The notes: generated from the sequence alone by a model not told the origin. A stretch of 64,000 nucleotides of DNA from an uncultured Bacteroides sp. (GCA_900553815.1 USEY01000006.1:1-64000), one strand, 5' to 3'. Shown: positions 43,975-54,608, counted from the first letter of the stretch. Numbers and translations are program-made.

Positions 43975-44001
43975 TATTTTTGCATTCCATATACGTGGAA
44001 T
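43975..44001 (+). promoter_or_regulatory. -7 box and adjoining palindrome upstream of the flavodiiron gene
   Basis: TATTTTTG (43975-43982) is followed one base later by the palindrome ATTCCATATACGTGGAAT (43984-44001; arms ATTCCA/TGGAAT). The palindrome covers the expected transcription start and could be an operator. The factor is unknown. Confidence 0.5.
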
Positions 44002-44021
44002 GAATCCAAACAAAGCAAAGT

Positions 44022-45218
44022 ATGAACCAAAAAACATTGATTAAAGGAAAAGTACATTATGTAGGAGTCAACGACCGCAACAAGCATCTGTTCGAAGGCA
44101 TGTGGCCGTTGCCTTACGGCGTTTCTTATAACTCTTACCTGATAGACGATGACATCGTGGCACTGGTAGACACGGTGGATGCCTGCTTCTTCGAGAGCTA
44201 CTTGCGCAAGATTCGTTGCGTCATAGGCGACCGTCCTATTCAGTATCTCATCATCAACCACATGGAACCTGACCACTCGGGTTCTATCCGCCTTATCAAG
44301 CAGCACTATCCCGACATCGTGATTGTGGGCAACAAGCAGACTTTCGGCATGATTGAAGGTTACTATGGCGTGACGGGCGACCGTTATGAGGTGAAGGATG
44401 AGTCTTATCTTGACCTGGGACACCATAAGCTGCGCTTCTACCTGACCCCGATGGTGCACTGGCCCGAGACGATGATGACCTTCGACGAGACGGAAGGCAT
44501 CCTGTTTGCAGGCGACGCTTTCGGCTGCTTCGGTACGCTGGACGGAGGTTTCCTGGATACCCGCATCAACCTGGACAAGTATTGGGAAGAGATGGTACGC
44601 TACTACTCCAACATCGTGGGCAAGTATGGCAACCCCGTGCAGAAGGCGCTGGCCAAGCTGGGACACCTGCCCATACAGGCCATTTGTTCTACGCATGGCC
44701 CCGTGTGGACAGAGAACATTGCCAAGGTGGTAGGCATCTACGACCGCCTGAGCCGCTATGAGGCTGAGGAGGGTGTAGTGATAGCATACGGCAGCATGTA
44801 TGGTAACACCGAGCAGATGGCCGAAGCCATTGCGGCCGAGTTGTCGGCACAAGGCATCAAGAACATCGTGATGCACAACGTGAGCAAGAGCAATCCTTCC
44901 TACATATTGAAGGACATTTTCAAATATCGCGGCCTGATTGTGGGCAGCCCTACTTACAGTAATCAGATATATCCAGAAGTGGAATCGCTGTTGTCGAAGA
45001 TTCTGCTGCGCGAGGTGAAGGGACGTTACTTCGGCTATTTCGGTTCGTTCACGTGGGCTGGCGCCGCCGTGAAGCGTATGGCCGAGTTTGCCGAAAAGAG
45101 CAAACTGGAGATAGTGGGCGACCCGGTAGAGATGAAGCAGGCCATGAAAGACATTACCTACGAACAGTGTGAGAACCTGGCACGTGCCATGGCCGAACGC
45201 TTGAAGAAGGACAGGTGA
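44022..45218 (+). CDS. FprA family A-type flavodiiron protein
   Basis: A 398-residue flavodiiron protein that reduces O2 (or NO) in anaerobes. The N-terminal metallo-beta-lactamase-like domain carries the diiron ligands in H-x-E-x-D (NHMEPDHSG), MVHWPE, GDAFG and STHGP; the C-terminal flavodoxin domain (about 253-395) begins VVIAYGSMYGNTEQMAEAI with the FMN phosphate loop. No rubredoxin is fused. Length is typical for class A. Likely cytoplasmic and part of oxygen-stress defence. Confidence 0.94.
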   Translation: MNQKTLIKGKVHYVGVNDRNKHLFEGMWPLPYGVSYNSYLIDDDIVALVDTVDACFFESYLRKIRCVIGDRPIQYLIINHMEPDHSGSIRLIKQHYPDIVIVGNKQTFGMIEGYYGVTGDRYEVKDESYLDLGHHKLRFYLTPMVHWPETMMTFDETEGILFAGDAFGCFGTLDGGFLDTRINLDKYWEEMVRYYSNIVGKYGNPVQKALAKLGHLPIQAICSTHGPVWTENIAKVVGIYDRLSRYEAEEGVVIAYGSMYGNTEQMAEAIAAELSAQGIKNIVMHNVSKSNPSYILKDIFKYRGLIVGSPTYSNQIYPEVESLLSKILLREVKGRYFGYFGSFTWAGAAVKRMAEFAEKSKLEIVGDPVEMKQAMKDITYEQCENLARAMAERLKKDR

Positions 45219-45242
45219 TTCAACGGTCGGTGGCGTAATGCA

Positions 45243-45360
45243 GCGGTAAGTGGTCAGCGGTCAGTGGTTAGTACCCGTCCGACGGTGAATGCTTGCCACT
45301 TATTGCTCACCACTCATTACTCGCCACTTATCACTCACCATTTATCACTTACCACTAATA
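45243..45360. repeat. 14-bp repeat array, inverted then direct
   Basis: Four full 14-mers at 45296-45351 (CCACTTATTGCTCA, CCACTCATTACTCG, CCACTTATCACTCA, CCATTTATCACTTA) plus a partial one follow two or more inverted copies at 45243-45272. The array can fold into a large stem-loop and lies in the nagB leader. Confidence 0.8.
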
Positions 45361-45391
45361 TGTATTACTAACCTTATAAAATTAATCAAAC

Positions 45392-46204
45392 ATGAGACTT
45401 ATCATTCAGCCGGATTACCAATCCGTATCAAAGTGGGCCGCTCATTATGTAGCTGCCAAAATCAAAGCTGCCAATCCTACTCCGGAAAAACCTTTTATAT
45501 TGGGATGTCCCACAGGTTCTTCGCCTCTGGGCATGTATAAGGAACTGATAGACCTGAACAAGAAGGGTCTGGTGTCTTTCCAGAATGTGGTTACTTTCAA
45601 CATGGATGAATATGTGGGTCTGCCCAAGGAACATCCCGAAAGCTACTACTCATTCATGTGGAACAACTTCTTCAGCCACATCGACATCAAGCCCGAAAAC
45701 ACCAACATACTGAACGGCAATGCCGCCGACCTGGATGCAGAATGTGCCCGTTATGAGGAGAAAATCAAGTCGTACGGTGGCATTGACCTCTTCATGGGCG
45801 GTATCGGTCCTGACGGACACATCGCCTTCAACGAACCGGGTTCTTCGTTGTCGTCACGCACACGTCAGAAGACGCTGACTACCGATACTATCATTGCCAA
45901 CTCTCGTTTCTTTGACAACGATGTGAACAAGGTGCCCAAGACAGCCCTGACCGTAGGTGTAGGTACTGTGCTCAGCGCCAAGGAAGTAATGATTATCGTA
46001 AATGGTCACAACAAGGCACGTGCTCTTTATCATGCAGTAGAAGGTCCTGTTATGCAGATGTGGACCATCAGTGCCCTGCAGATGCATGAGAAGGGTATCA
46101 TTATCTGTGACGATGCCGCTACCGATGAACTGAAAGTTGGTACTTACCGCTATTTCAAAGATATCGAGGCCGACCATCTGGACCCGGAATCGTTGCTGGA
46201 ATAA
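45392..46204 (+). CDS. nagB: Glucosamine-6-phosphate deaminase
   Basis: A 270-residue NagB that converts glucosamine 6-phosphate to fructose 6-phosphate and ammonia. Catalytic residues are conserved at the same numbers as in E. coli: D72 (NMDEY), D141, H143 and E148 ([12 protein letters not shown]). It links amino-sugar breakdown from host glycans and cell wall to glycolysis. It stands alone; the leader holds a 14-bp repeat array and the 3' side a dispersed palindromic element. Confidence 0.96.
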   Translation: MRLIIQPDYQSVSKWAAHYVAAKIKAANPTPEKPFILGCPTGSSPLGMYKELIDLNKKGLVSFQNVVTFNMDEYVGLPKEHPESYYSFMWNNFFSHIDIKPENTNILNGNAADLDAECARYEEKIKSYGGIDLFMGGIGPDGHIAFNEPGSSLSSRTRQKTLTTDTIIANSRFFDNDVNKVPKTALTVGVGTVLSAKEVMIIVNGHNKARALYHAVEGPVMQMWTISALQMHEKGIIICDDAATDELKVGTYRYFKDIEADHLDPESLLE

Positions 46205-46209
46205 GCAGG

Positions 46210-46400
46210 CTAAGAAGTTAGAAGGAGTTAATATGAGTTATTGCCCGTCTGGGCGGGCCAGATAGTTAAAGGCCGATAGACTTACCGATGGTTTGCATGC
46301 TGTGTATGAGCCATCTGTGTAAGAACTATCGGCCTTTAACTTCTTGAATGGAGCGAAGCGAAATGATAACTTCTTCTAACTCCTTTTAATTCCTGAAAGT
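46210..46400. repeat. Nested palindromic intergenic element
   Basis: GTTAAAGGCCGATAG (46265-46279) pairs perfectly with CTATCGGCCTTTAAC (46326-46340). Inside it, CTTAC/GTAAG and GATGG/CCATC add stem; outside it, GTTAGAAGGAGTTA-type sequence is present in opposite orientations. It may end nagB and the convergent yrdC-like gene, and has the look of a mobile repeat. Confidence 0.75.
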
Positions 46401-46424
46401 TTTGCATGAGCAAAACTTTCTTTA

Positions 46425-47036
46425 TTATTCGTCCAGCCATCCCGCTCCCTGGCGTACAATCTCGGCTTCGCCCTGTGTACAGTCTACTATGGTTGAGCCT
46501 TCCATCCCTCCTATGCCGCCGTCTATAATCAGGTCGACGGTGTCTCCCCATTTTTCTTCTATCAGTTCCGGGTCGGTGCTGTACTCTATATCCTCACTCT
46601 CGTCGCGAGGCAGGGTGGTGGTCATGATGGGTGCATCGAGCAGGCGGGTTATTTCCTGTATGATGGGGTTGTCGGGCATGCGGATGCCTACTTCCTTGCG
46701 GTTGCGGAATATCTTGGGCAGGCGGGTGGTGCCGTTCAGGATGAAGGTAAAGGGGCCGGGCAGGTTGCGCTTCATCAGCTTGAAGGTGGCATTGTCTACC
46801 TTGGCATATTCGCTGATGCTGCTCAGGTCGTAGCAGATGATGGACAGGTTGTTCTTCTTGGGGTCTATGTTCTTCAGCTGGCAGATGCGTTCGATGGCAC
46901 GTTCCTTCAGGCCGTGACAGCCTATGGCATACATGGTGTCGGTGGGGTAGATGATGAGGCCTCCGTCGTTGAGTATGTCTACTACTTGTTGCAGGTCGTC
47001 GGGGTTGTTGTTCTTGTTGTAGAGTTTCAGTAGCAT
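46425..47036 (-). CDS. YrdC/Sua5 family L-threonylcarbamoyladenylate synthase
   Basis: A 203-residue single-domain YrdC/Sua5/YciO protein. It shows the nucleotide-binding pattern GLIIYPTDTMYAIGC, the KNIDPKKNNLSIIC lysine region and the NLPGPFTFIL block. The family makes threonylcarbamoyl-AMP for tRNA t6A. Single-domain members include TsaC and YciO, and I cannot separate these by eye, so no symbol is given. The gene follows trpS on the minus strand, separated by a terminator-like hairpin. Confidence 0.88.
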   Translation of the reverse strand: MLLKLYNKNNNPDDLQQVVDILNDGGLIIYPTDTMYAIGCHGLKERAIERICQLKNIDPKKNNLSIICYDLSSISEYAKVDNATFKLMKRNLPGPFTFILNGTTRLPKIFRNRKEVGIRMPDNPIIQEITRLLDAPIMTTTLPRDESEDIEYSTDPELIEEKWGDTVDLIIDGGIGGMEGSTIVDCTQGEAEIVRQGAGWLDE

Positions 47037-47088
47037 GGCTGGTTGGATTTATTGTCTGGGCAAAAATAGCTAAAAATCAGGAATAAAC

Positions 47089-47168
47089 AACGGGCTGCCC
47101 GCCACAAGTTTCAGTAAGGTCTTTTGTTGGCCTTTTCTGTGGAAAACTTGCGGCAGGCAGCCCGTTTT
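47089..47168 (-). terminator. Long hairpin after trpS
   Basis: AACGGGCTGCC-CGCC-CAAGTTT on the left pairs with AAACTTG-CGGC-GGCAGCCCGTT on the right, about 20 paired bases with few mismatches. Both flanks are T/A rich. It probably ends trpS transcription. Confidence 0.7.
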
Positions 47169-47195
47169 TATATATGCGTGTGGAATGCGGCCTGA

Positions 47196-48299
<1,104 letters not shown>

Positions 48300-48520
48300 T
48301 TAGTTTTGTTCATTTATAGGTTTACAGCCGGCCGCTGCCTGGCGCGTGTCCGGGGCAAGATGCTGTCTGTAAGGTTCAAATATGTTTCGGGCCGTAAAGT
48401 TAGGGCTTTTGGCTGAAAGTACGAAATCAATTTGATTGAATGCGAAAAAAGTCGCCGTTTTGCTTAGGTTCAGGCTGTTAGTGCCGGTGGCGGGCTGCCG
48501 CCGTGACGGGGGAGGGGTGG

Positions 48521-50782
48521 CTATCGGTTGAACAGCTCGAAGGTGAACTTGCAGCCTATGCTTTGGTATTGCCAGTTGGCAAAGCTGGCGAAGAGGCCGA
48601 AGTCGAAGACATGTGTACCGATTCCGTAGCCTAATTCGATATAAGGTTTAAGGTGGGGAACGGCAAGCAGGTTGAGGTACAGACGTTCGTTGAGGACGTA
48701 TTGGGTGTACTTCATCAGGTGCTTGAGCAGCAGGAAGGGAGCTTCGTACATGGCATGGGCGCGTATATACTCGCGTGAGGAGTTGTACCAGCGTCCGTCG
48801 AGCAGCTGGAATACTCCACCGATTTCATCGTTCCATCCTACCGGCAGGTTGGAGCGGGTGAAGTTGTTGAAGTCTACAAAGTAGACCTCTTTCTGCTTGG
48901 TGAAGGCTCCCCATCCGAAGCGATAGTAGAAGTTGCTCATCAGTCCCAGGTGGATGGCGTGCTGGTAGTCGGCTTCAAGGCGTTCGTAGTTTCCGGTACT
49001 GTTGAATACGCCGCTGATGCCTCTTTCCCATTCCAGCGAAACGGTAGGGTATTTGGACGTCAGGTTCACTTTTCTTTTTCCGTTCATATAGTAATATTGG
49101 CCGGGAGTCCACGTCAGTTTGATGCGGGGGGCAAAGCTGCTGTAGGTGTGCCTGAACTTGCTCAGAATGTTTGGGTCGAAGCCCGGAATAGTGGGCAGGG
49201 TAGGAGTGTCGTTTCTTGTCACCGGCGGTGTATCGGGATAGATGGGTACGAACTTGGACTTCTCTACTTCTGTACGGCGGTGTACGGAGAGGCCGATGTC
49301 GAGCGTAAGTCCGTTGACTATTTCCCAACTGTGCTTGAGGTTGAAGAACAGGTCGGTGAAATAGTCCAGGTGGATTTGGTCGAAATCGAAGAGGCTGTCG
49401 GGAATGGATTTCAGGTCGTCCAGTACGTCGCTGCTGTAAATGCGGTTTCCGTTACCTACACTCAGGTGCAGTGACGCCCTTTTCTGGGGCCAGTAGTAGA
49501 AGTCGGAATTGACTGACCAGTAGAATTCCTTGCGGGTAAAGTTGTAACCGATTTTGGGTACAACACGCAGCAGACGGTCGCCGGTGAAAATACGGTTGTA
49601 CTTGAATTCCTGCCGGTAGGAGAAACCGTTGGAGCCACTGTAGCTCATGAGCAGCGGGTTGATGATGGGTGAACAGCGAACGCTTCCTATCTTGTTGAGG
49701 TCTACTGTGTAGCGGCTTATCAGGGCATCGCCTATTTCGCCCCAGAATTCCAGTCGTTTGCGCAGTATCTCGTTCTTTATTTTCTTTTTTCCTACGGTGT
49801 CCTTGCGCTGGAAGAAATTCTGGTAGAGCGAATCTTCGTGGGTGGTGAGGGGGAGGGGGCGCAGGGTGGCAAAGTAGGCCGTGTCCTTGCTGTGTGCATT
49901 GGTGTCGCAGCGCAGGGTGTAGGAGTCGCTAAGGTCGTACGGGTTTTTTTCTTTTTCTTTTTTCCAGGCGCTTTCTTCGGGATAGGACTGGATGATGTTC
50001 TTGTAGTTGAGGGTGGCCAGGTAGTGTCCGTCCACAACATTGCCCAGCAGCTTGAAGGTGGCGTCAAATTCGCTTTTTACGGGCAGAAACTCGTCGGCCT
50101 CGCCTACATCTCCCATTTGTACCAGGTTGTCGAATCGCAGATATTCGGAGTTGCCGGCAAAACGTATTTCGCGGATGCTCCATACGTTGTCGGTAACCGT
50201 CATGTAGCCCTTGACCAGCTGGATGCTTTTGGTCTTGGGGGTGAAGCGGATTTTGTACTGGCGGTTGTGGGGAGGCCCCCAGAGGCTGTCAAGCTGGTAT
50301 ACATAGTATTTCTTGGCATTTGCCGCCAGGGGCGACAACAGCTTGTCGTAGAGCAGGGATGAGGCGTATATGTTGATGTAGAAATATTCCAGCAGTCGCC
50401 CGTCAAGGTCCCAGAGTTCAGAAGTGGTGCCTATGCTGGCCTTGACTTTCTGGTCGTAGATGTTGGGGGCGGTGAAGTGGAGGTCGCTGTAGGTCTCCAT
50501 GAGGTATTCTTTTACTCCCTTCTTGATGCGGAACATGGTCGGGATGAAGCGCAGCAGGCGGTTTTGCTTCCTGATGTTGGCTTTTCCTTTGATATAGAGT
50601 TCTGCCTTGTAGCTGCCGATGATGTTTTCGTAGAGGGGAGCAAAGAGTATGACCTTGGACATGATGGAATCGGCCGCTTTGCTTCTTGTTTCAGCAGTAG
50701 CGGCTATGGGGGTAGCTCCGAGCCTTAAACAGGAGAGCAGCAGCCCACACCATGCAATCCATATACAAAGCGAATGTTTCAA
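48521..50782 (-). CDS. DUF5686 family outer-membrane protein
   Basis: A protein of about 750 residues of the DUF5686 family: N-terminal export signal (CIWIAWCGLLLSCLRLGATPIAA), a periplasmic part with FAPLYENIIGSYKAELYIKGK, and a C-terminal beta-barrel ending in SIGCKFTFELFNR. Many members carry an extra N-terminal carboxypeptidase-like domain, which is absent here. The frame opens at 50872, but an ATG there would overlap the glnA start and give no proper signal peptide. A TTG at 50782 directly precedes a good signal, so I chose that; the start stays uncertain. Function unknown; divergent from glnA. Confidence 0.8.
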   Translation of the reverse strand: MKHSLCIWIAWCGLLLSCLRLGATPIAATAETRSKAADSIMSKVILFAPLYENIIGSYKAELYIKGKANIRKQNRLLRFIPTMFRIKKGVKEYLMETYSDLHFTAPNIYDQKVKASIGTTSELWDLDGRLLEYFYINIYASSLLYDKLLSPLAANAKKYYVYQLDSLWGPPHNRQYKIRFTPKTKSIQLVKGYMTVTDNVWSIREIRFAGNSEYLRFDNLVQMGDVGEADEFLPVKSEFDATFKLLGNVVDGHYLATLNYKNIIQSYPEESAWKKEKEKNPYDLSDSYTLRCDTNAHSKDTAYFATLRPLPLTTHEDSLYQNFFQRKDTVGKKKIKNEILRKRLEFWGEIGDALISRYTVDLNKIGSVRCSPIINPLLMSYSGSNGFSYRQEFKYNRIFTGDRLLRVVPKIGYNFTRKEFYWSVNSDFYYWPQKRASLHLSVGNGNRIYSSDVLDDLKSIPDSLFDFDQIHLDYFTDLFFNLKHSWEIVNGLTLDIGLSVHRRTEVEKSKFVPIYPDTPPVTRNDTPTLPTIPGFDPNILSKFRHTYSSFAPRIKLTWTPGQYYYMNGKRKVNLTSKYPTVSLEWERGISGVFNSTGNYERLEADYQHAIHLGLMSNFYYRFGWGAFTKQKEVYFVDFNNFTRSNLPVGWNDEIGGVFQLLDGRWYNSSREYIRAHAMYEAPFLLLKHLMKYTQYVLNERLYLNLLAVPHLKPYIELGYGIGTHVFDFGLFASFANWQYQSIGCKFTFELFNR

Positions 50783-50826
50783 GCAATATCTGCTAATATG
50801 CTGCGGCAAATTTAGAAAAAAAGGTG

Positions 50827-50834
50827 TATTTTTG
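50827..50834 (+). promoter_or_regulatory. -7 box of the type III glutamine synthetase gene
   Basis: TATTTTTG followed by CA, 31 bases before the ATG at 50866. It lies within the open frame extension of the divergent DUF5686 gene, which argues against that gene's longest start. Confidence 0.6.
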
Positions 50835-50865
50835 CAGCCGACAACTAATAAAAGAAAAGACAAAT

Positions 50866-53055
50866 ATGTCAAAAATGCGCTTTTTTGCTTTACAGGAGCT
50901 TTCCAATAGAAAGCCGCTGGAAGTTATTACTCCTTCAGATCGTTTGTCCGATTACTATGGCAGTCATGTGTTCGACCGCAAGAAGATGCAGGAATACCTG
51001 CCGAAAGAGGCTTTTAAAGCAGTGACGGACGCGATAGAGAAAGGAACCCCCATCAGTCGTGAAATGGCCGATTTAATAGCCAACGGAATGAAAAGCTGGG
51101 CCAAGTCGCTAAATGTTACCCACTACACACACTGGTTTCAACCGCTGACCGACGGAACTGCCGAGAAGCATGACGGTTTTATCGAGTTTGGTGAGGATGC
51201 GGAAGTCATTGAACGTTTCTCGGGTAAACTGCTGATTCAGCAGGAACCTGATGCTTCTTCGTTTCCCAATGGCGGCATAAGAAACACGTTTGAGGCGCGT
51301 GGCTATACGGCGTGGGATGTGTCTTCACCGGCCTTTGTGGTTGATACGACGCTGTGTATTCCTACCATCTTTATTTCATATACGGGCGAGGCGCTTGATT
51401 ATAAGACACCGCTGCTGAAAGCACTTGCTGCCGTGGATAAGGCTGCAACCGATGTGTGCCAGTTGTTTGACAAGAACGTGAGCCGTGTTTATGCCAATCT
51501 GGGATGGGAGCAGGAGTATTTCCTGGTTGATTCTGCGCTCTATAATGCGCGTCCCGACTTGTGCCTGACAGGGCGTACGCTGATGGGACACTCTTCGGCC
51601 AAGGACCAGCAGCTTGAAGACCACTATTTCGGTTCTATACCTCCGCGGGTGACCGCATTCATGAAAGAACTGGAAATAGAATGCCACAAGCTTGGTATTC
51701 CTGTAAAGACACGGCATAATGAGGTGGCGCCCAACCAGTTTGAGCTTGCACCGATTTTTGAGAATGTCAATCTGGCCAATGACCACAATCAGCTGGTAAT
51801 GGACCTGATGAAGCGAATTGCCAGAAAGCACAACTTTGCCGTATTGCTGCATGAAAAACCCTATAGCGGTGTGAACGGTTCGGGTAAGCATAATAACTGG
51901 TCGCTGTGTACTGATACCGGTATCAACTTGTTTGCTCCGGGAAAGAATCCGAAAGGCAACATGCTTTTCCTGACATTCCTGGTGAATGTGCTGATGATGG
52001 TTTACAAGAATCAGGATTTGCTGCGTGCTTCCATCATGTCGGCCGGCAACAGCCATCGCTTGGGAGCCAACGAGGCACCGCCCGCCATCCTGTCCATCTT
52101 CCTAGGCAAGCAATTGTCGGCTATACTGGATGAGTTCACCCGTCAGGTGAACAGTAGCCGCATGACAGCTGAGGAGAAGACAACACTTAAGCTGGGAATT
52201 GGCCGTATACCGGAAATCTTACTGGATACTACCGACCGCAACCGTACCTCTCCTTTTGCCTTTACCGGAAATCGTTTTGAGTTCCGTGCAGCAGGTTCTT
52301 CATCGAACTGTGCGGCTGCCATGATTGCCATCAATGCTGCTATGGCCAATCAGCTGAACGAGTTCAAGGCTTCCATTGACAAGCTGATGGAAGAAGGAGT
52401 GAGCAAGGAGGAAGCTATCTTCCGTATGCTGAAGGATACGATAATAGCTTCGGAGCCCATTCGTTTTGAGGGCGACGGCTACTCGGAGCAGTGGAAGCAG
52501 GAGGCTGCCCGTCGCGGACTGACGAATATCTGCCATGTGCCGGAGGCTTTGATGCACTACATGGATGACCAGTCGCGTGCGGTGCTGATAGGTGAGCATA
52601 TCTTCAATGAAGTGGAATTGGCCAGCCGTCTGGAAGTGGAGCTGGAGAAATACACCATGAAGATGCAGATAGAGAGCCGTGTGTTGGGCGATTTGGCCAT
52701 CAACCACATTGTGCCTACTGCGGTTATCTATCAGAACCGGTTGCTGGAGAACCTGCGTGGCTTGCGTGAGACGTTCTCGCCGGAGGAGTATGAAGAACTC
52801 AGTGCTGACCGGAAAGAGCTGATTCGCGAAATATCCAAGCGTGTGACGGCTATTAAGGTGCAGGTGCGTCAGATGACGGAAGCAAGAAAGGTAGCCAACC
52901 ACATGGATAGCTACAAAGACAGAGCATATGCGTATGAGGAAACGGTACGTCCGTTCCTGGATACCATACGTGACCATATTGATCATCTGGAAATGGAGAT
53001 TGATGATGAGATATGGCCGTTGCCCAAATACAGGGAACTTTTGTTCTCAAAATGA
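50866..53055 (+). CDS. glnN: Glutamine synthetase type III
   Basis: A 729-residue GSIII, the large dodecameric form typical of Bacteroidetes. It makes glutamine from glutamate and ammonia with ATP. GSIII features: N-terminal VFDRKKMQEYLPKEAF block, LLIQQEPDASSFPNGGIR, the catalytic WEQEYFLVD, KTRHNEVAPNQFELAPIFE and HEKPYSGVNGSGKHNNWS segments. The open frame extends upstream to 50824, but Met at 50866 follows the promoter box properly and was chosen. A strong terminator follows. Confidence 0.95.
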   Translation: MSKMRFFALQELSNRKPLEVITPSDRLSDYYGSHVFDRKKMQEYLPKEAFKAVTDAIEKGTPISREMADLIANGMKSWAKSLNVTHYTHWFQPLTDGTAEKHDGFIEFGEDAEVIERFSGKLLIQQEPDASSFPNGGIRNTFEARGYTAWDVSSPAFVVDTTLCIPTIFISYTGEALDYKTPLLKALAAVDKAATDVCQLFDKNVSRVYANLGWEQEYFLVDSALYNARPDLCLTGRTLMGHSSAKDQQLEDHYFGSIPPRVTAFMKELEIECHKLGIPVKTRHNEVAPNQFELAPIFENVNLANDHNQLVMDLMKRIARKHNFAVLLHEKPYSGVNGSGKHNNWSLCTDTGINLFAPGKNPKGNMLFLTFLVNVLMMVYKNQDLLRASIMSAGNSHRLGANEAPPAILSIFLGKQLSAILDEFTRQVNSSRMTAEEKTTLKLGIGRIPEILLDTTDRNRTSPFAFTGNRFEFRAAGSSSNCAAAMIAINAAMANQLNEFKASIDKLMEEGVSKEEAIFRMLKDTIIASEPIRFEGDGYSEQWKQEAARRGLTNICHVPEALMHYMDDQSRAVLIGEHIFNEVELASRLEVELEKYTMKMQIESRVLGDLAINHIVPTAVIYQNRLLENLRGLRETFSPEEYEELSADRKELIREISKRVTAIKVQVRQMTEARKVANHMDSYKDRAYAYEETVRPFLDTIRDHIDHLEMEIDDEIWPLPKYRELLFSK

Positions 53056-53151
53056 TGTGGACGGTCTGACTTGAAGGTTCTGTAGCGAGGAGCTGCCGCA
53101 ATGGCAGACTGGCCAAAAACGATGGGACCTGGTTGGATGCATCATTTTTAT

Positions 53152-53204
53152 TCTGCTTCATTCGGGGGTTGTGGATAACCGCCGGATGAAGCGGATTTTT
53201 TTTT
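53152..53204 (+). terminator. Terminator of the glutamine synthetase gene
   Basis: TCTGCTTCATTCGGGGG pairs with CCGCCGGATGAAGCGGA (17 positions, three non-Watson-Crick or mismatched), followed by nine T residues. The rest of the 53056-53482 gap holds only the next promoter. Confidence 0.85.
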
Positions 53205-53446
53205 ACAACTAGAAAAATCCCTATATGTCGTAGGGGACATCTTAAAATGTAAATTTCCTGTCTGTTCGCTTCTGGAAGGAGGGGAAACAGTAGTTTTTTG
53301 TAGGCTGATAGTTTTTTCTTGCTGCAAAAGCATTTTAGTGCCGTGAAATGTGTGTTGAGGGCGGTATATTTACTACATAAATATCTTTTTTGATTTATTC
53401 TTTTCACATTTTTATCACAAATGAGCAATATCTGATTTTTTATTTT

Positions 53447-53454
53447 TACTTTTG
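53447..53454 (+). promoter_or_regulatory. -7 box of the Crp/Fnr-family gene
   Basis: TACTTTTG followed by TG, 28 bases before the ATG; no -33 TTTG. Confidence 0.5.
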
Positions 53455-53482
53455 TGCTGTATAACACAGTTTTGCAGCAGCA

Positions 53483-54184
53483 ATGGCAAAGATTAACCAA
53501 TCAGATTTTAATATACCGGAATTGATAGCTGATATGTGGTCTCCCCTGAATGAGGAACAGCGTGAATTCTTATCAAATCATTTTACAATTCAAAGCTATA
53601 AGAAAAATGAAATCATTCACTGCGAAGGAGAGAGACCTACACATCTGATGTGTTTGCTGGCCGGTAAAGTGAAAATCTACAAGGACGGTGTGGGTGGAAG
53701 AAGCCAGATTATTCGAATGATAAAACCGGTGGAGTATTTCGGATATCGCGCTTTCTTTGCCAGAGAGGACTATGTGACTGCTGCTGCTGCATTTGAACCT
53801 TCTGTCATTTGCCTGATTCCGATGACTGCCATTGTTACTCTGGTGAGTCAGAACAATGAGCTGGCTATGTTTTTCATCAAGCAGTTGTCGATAGATTTGG
53901 GTATAGCCGATGAGCGAACGGTTAACCTGACACAGAAACACATCAGGGGACGTCTGGCAGAGTCTCTGCTGTTCCTGAAGGAAAGCTATGGCTTGGAAGA
54001 GGATGGTTCTACACTGAGTATTTACCTTTCGCGGGAAGATTTGGCCAATCTGTCGAACATGACTACTTCTAATGCCATTCGTACCTTGTCGCAGTTTGCC
54101 ACCGAAAGGCTGATAACAATCGATGGCCGCAAAATTAAAATCATTGACGAAGAGAAACTGAAGAAAATCAGTAAGATAGGATAA
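53483..54184 (+). CDS. Crp/Fnr family transcriptional regulator
   Basis: A 233-residue regulator with an N-terminal cyclic-nucleotide-binding-like beta-roll (about 25-130, SYKKNEIIHCEGERPTHLMCLLAGKVKIYKDG) and a C-terminal winged helix (about 155-225, LSREDLANLSNMTTSNAIRTLSQFATERLI). There is no cluster of four cysteines as in oxygen-sensing FNR, and the cAMP-contact residues of E. coli Crp are not evident, so its signal is unknown. It lies between glutamine synthetase and an rRNA-methyltransferase operon with no clear target. Confidence 0.9.
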   Translation: MAKINQSDFNIPELIADMWSPLNEEQREFLSNHFTIQSYKKNEIIHCEGERPTHLMCLLAGKVKIYKDGVGGRSQIIRMIKPVEYFGYRAFFAREDYVTAAAAFEPSVICLIPMTAIVTLVSQNNELAMFFIKQLSIDLGIADERTVNLTQKHIRGRLAESLLFLKESYGLEEDGSTLSIYLSREDLANLSNMTTSNAIRTLSQFATERLITIDGRKIKIIDEEKLKKISKIG

Positions 54185-54542
54185 TCTGTGACGGATGTAT
54201 AAGAGTTGATGCTCTGACGTATTACGGGATGTCCTGCTGCTTGTGAGTTGCTGTCGAGATAGTAGTCCATACTTTTTGCGTTGGCAATGCTGACGTACAG
54301 TTTTCATATTGTTTGTTTGAATTCCACAGAATCTGAAACTTGCAGGGGAGGGAGGAGGCGGGAGAAGTTTTCGCCTGTCTTTAGGAAGGCTGGGGGAGAT
54401 ATGGCTGGCTGACAGTGTATGGGCGAACGGGGATGAGGACTTTGCCCCTTAATCGTTAGGCAGGGGTTTGTTTCCGAATTTGGAACTGCTTATAAAAAAA
54501 CAGGTCGCAGCAGGTAAATATCGGCTGAAGGCTGATAATGAA

Positions 54543-54585
54543 CCGGGCCTATGGCATACCCTTTATCAGGTTGCCATAGGCCCGG
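54543..54585 (-). terminator. Terminator of the DUF5063/RNase D-like/RlmI-like operon
   Basis: CCGGGCCTATGGCA and TGCCATAGGCCCGG pair perfectly over 14 bp with a 15-base loop, 24 bases past the RlmI-like stop. The T run on the minus strand is weak. Elsewhere 54185-54542 shows no gene. Confidence 0.7.
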
Positions 54586-54608
54586 CGCTATGAGGGGTGA
54601 TGGAAATA

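Noticed and set aside
42633..44876. A 747-codon open frame on the minus strand
   Set aside because: It runs antisense through the TIGR01212 radical-SAM gene and most of the flavodiiron gene, both of which have clear domains. Its translation has no signal or domain and is biased as expected for an antisense shadow.
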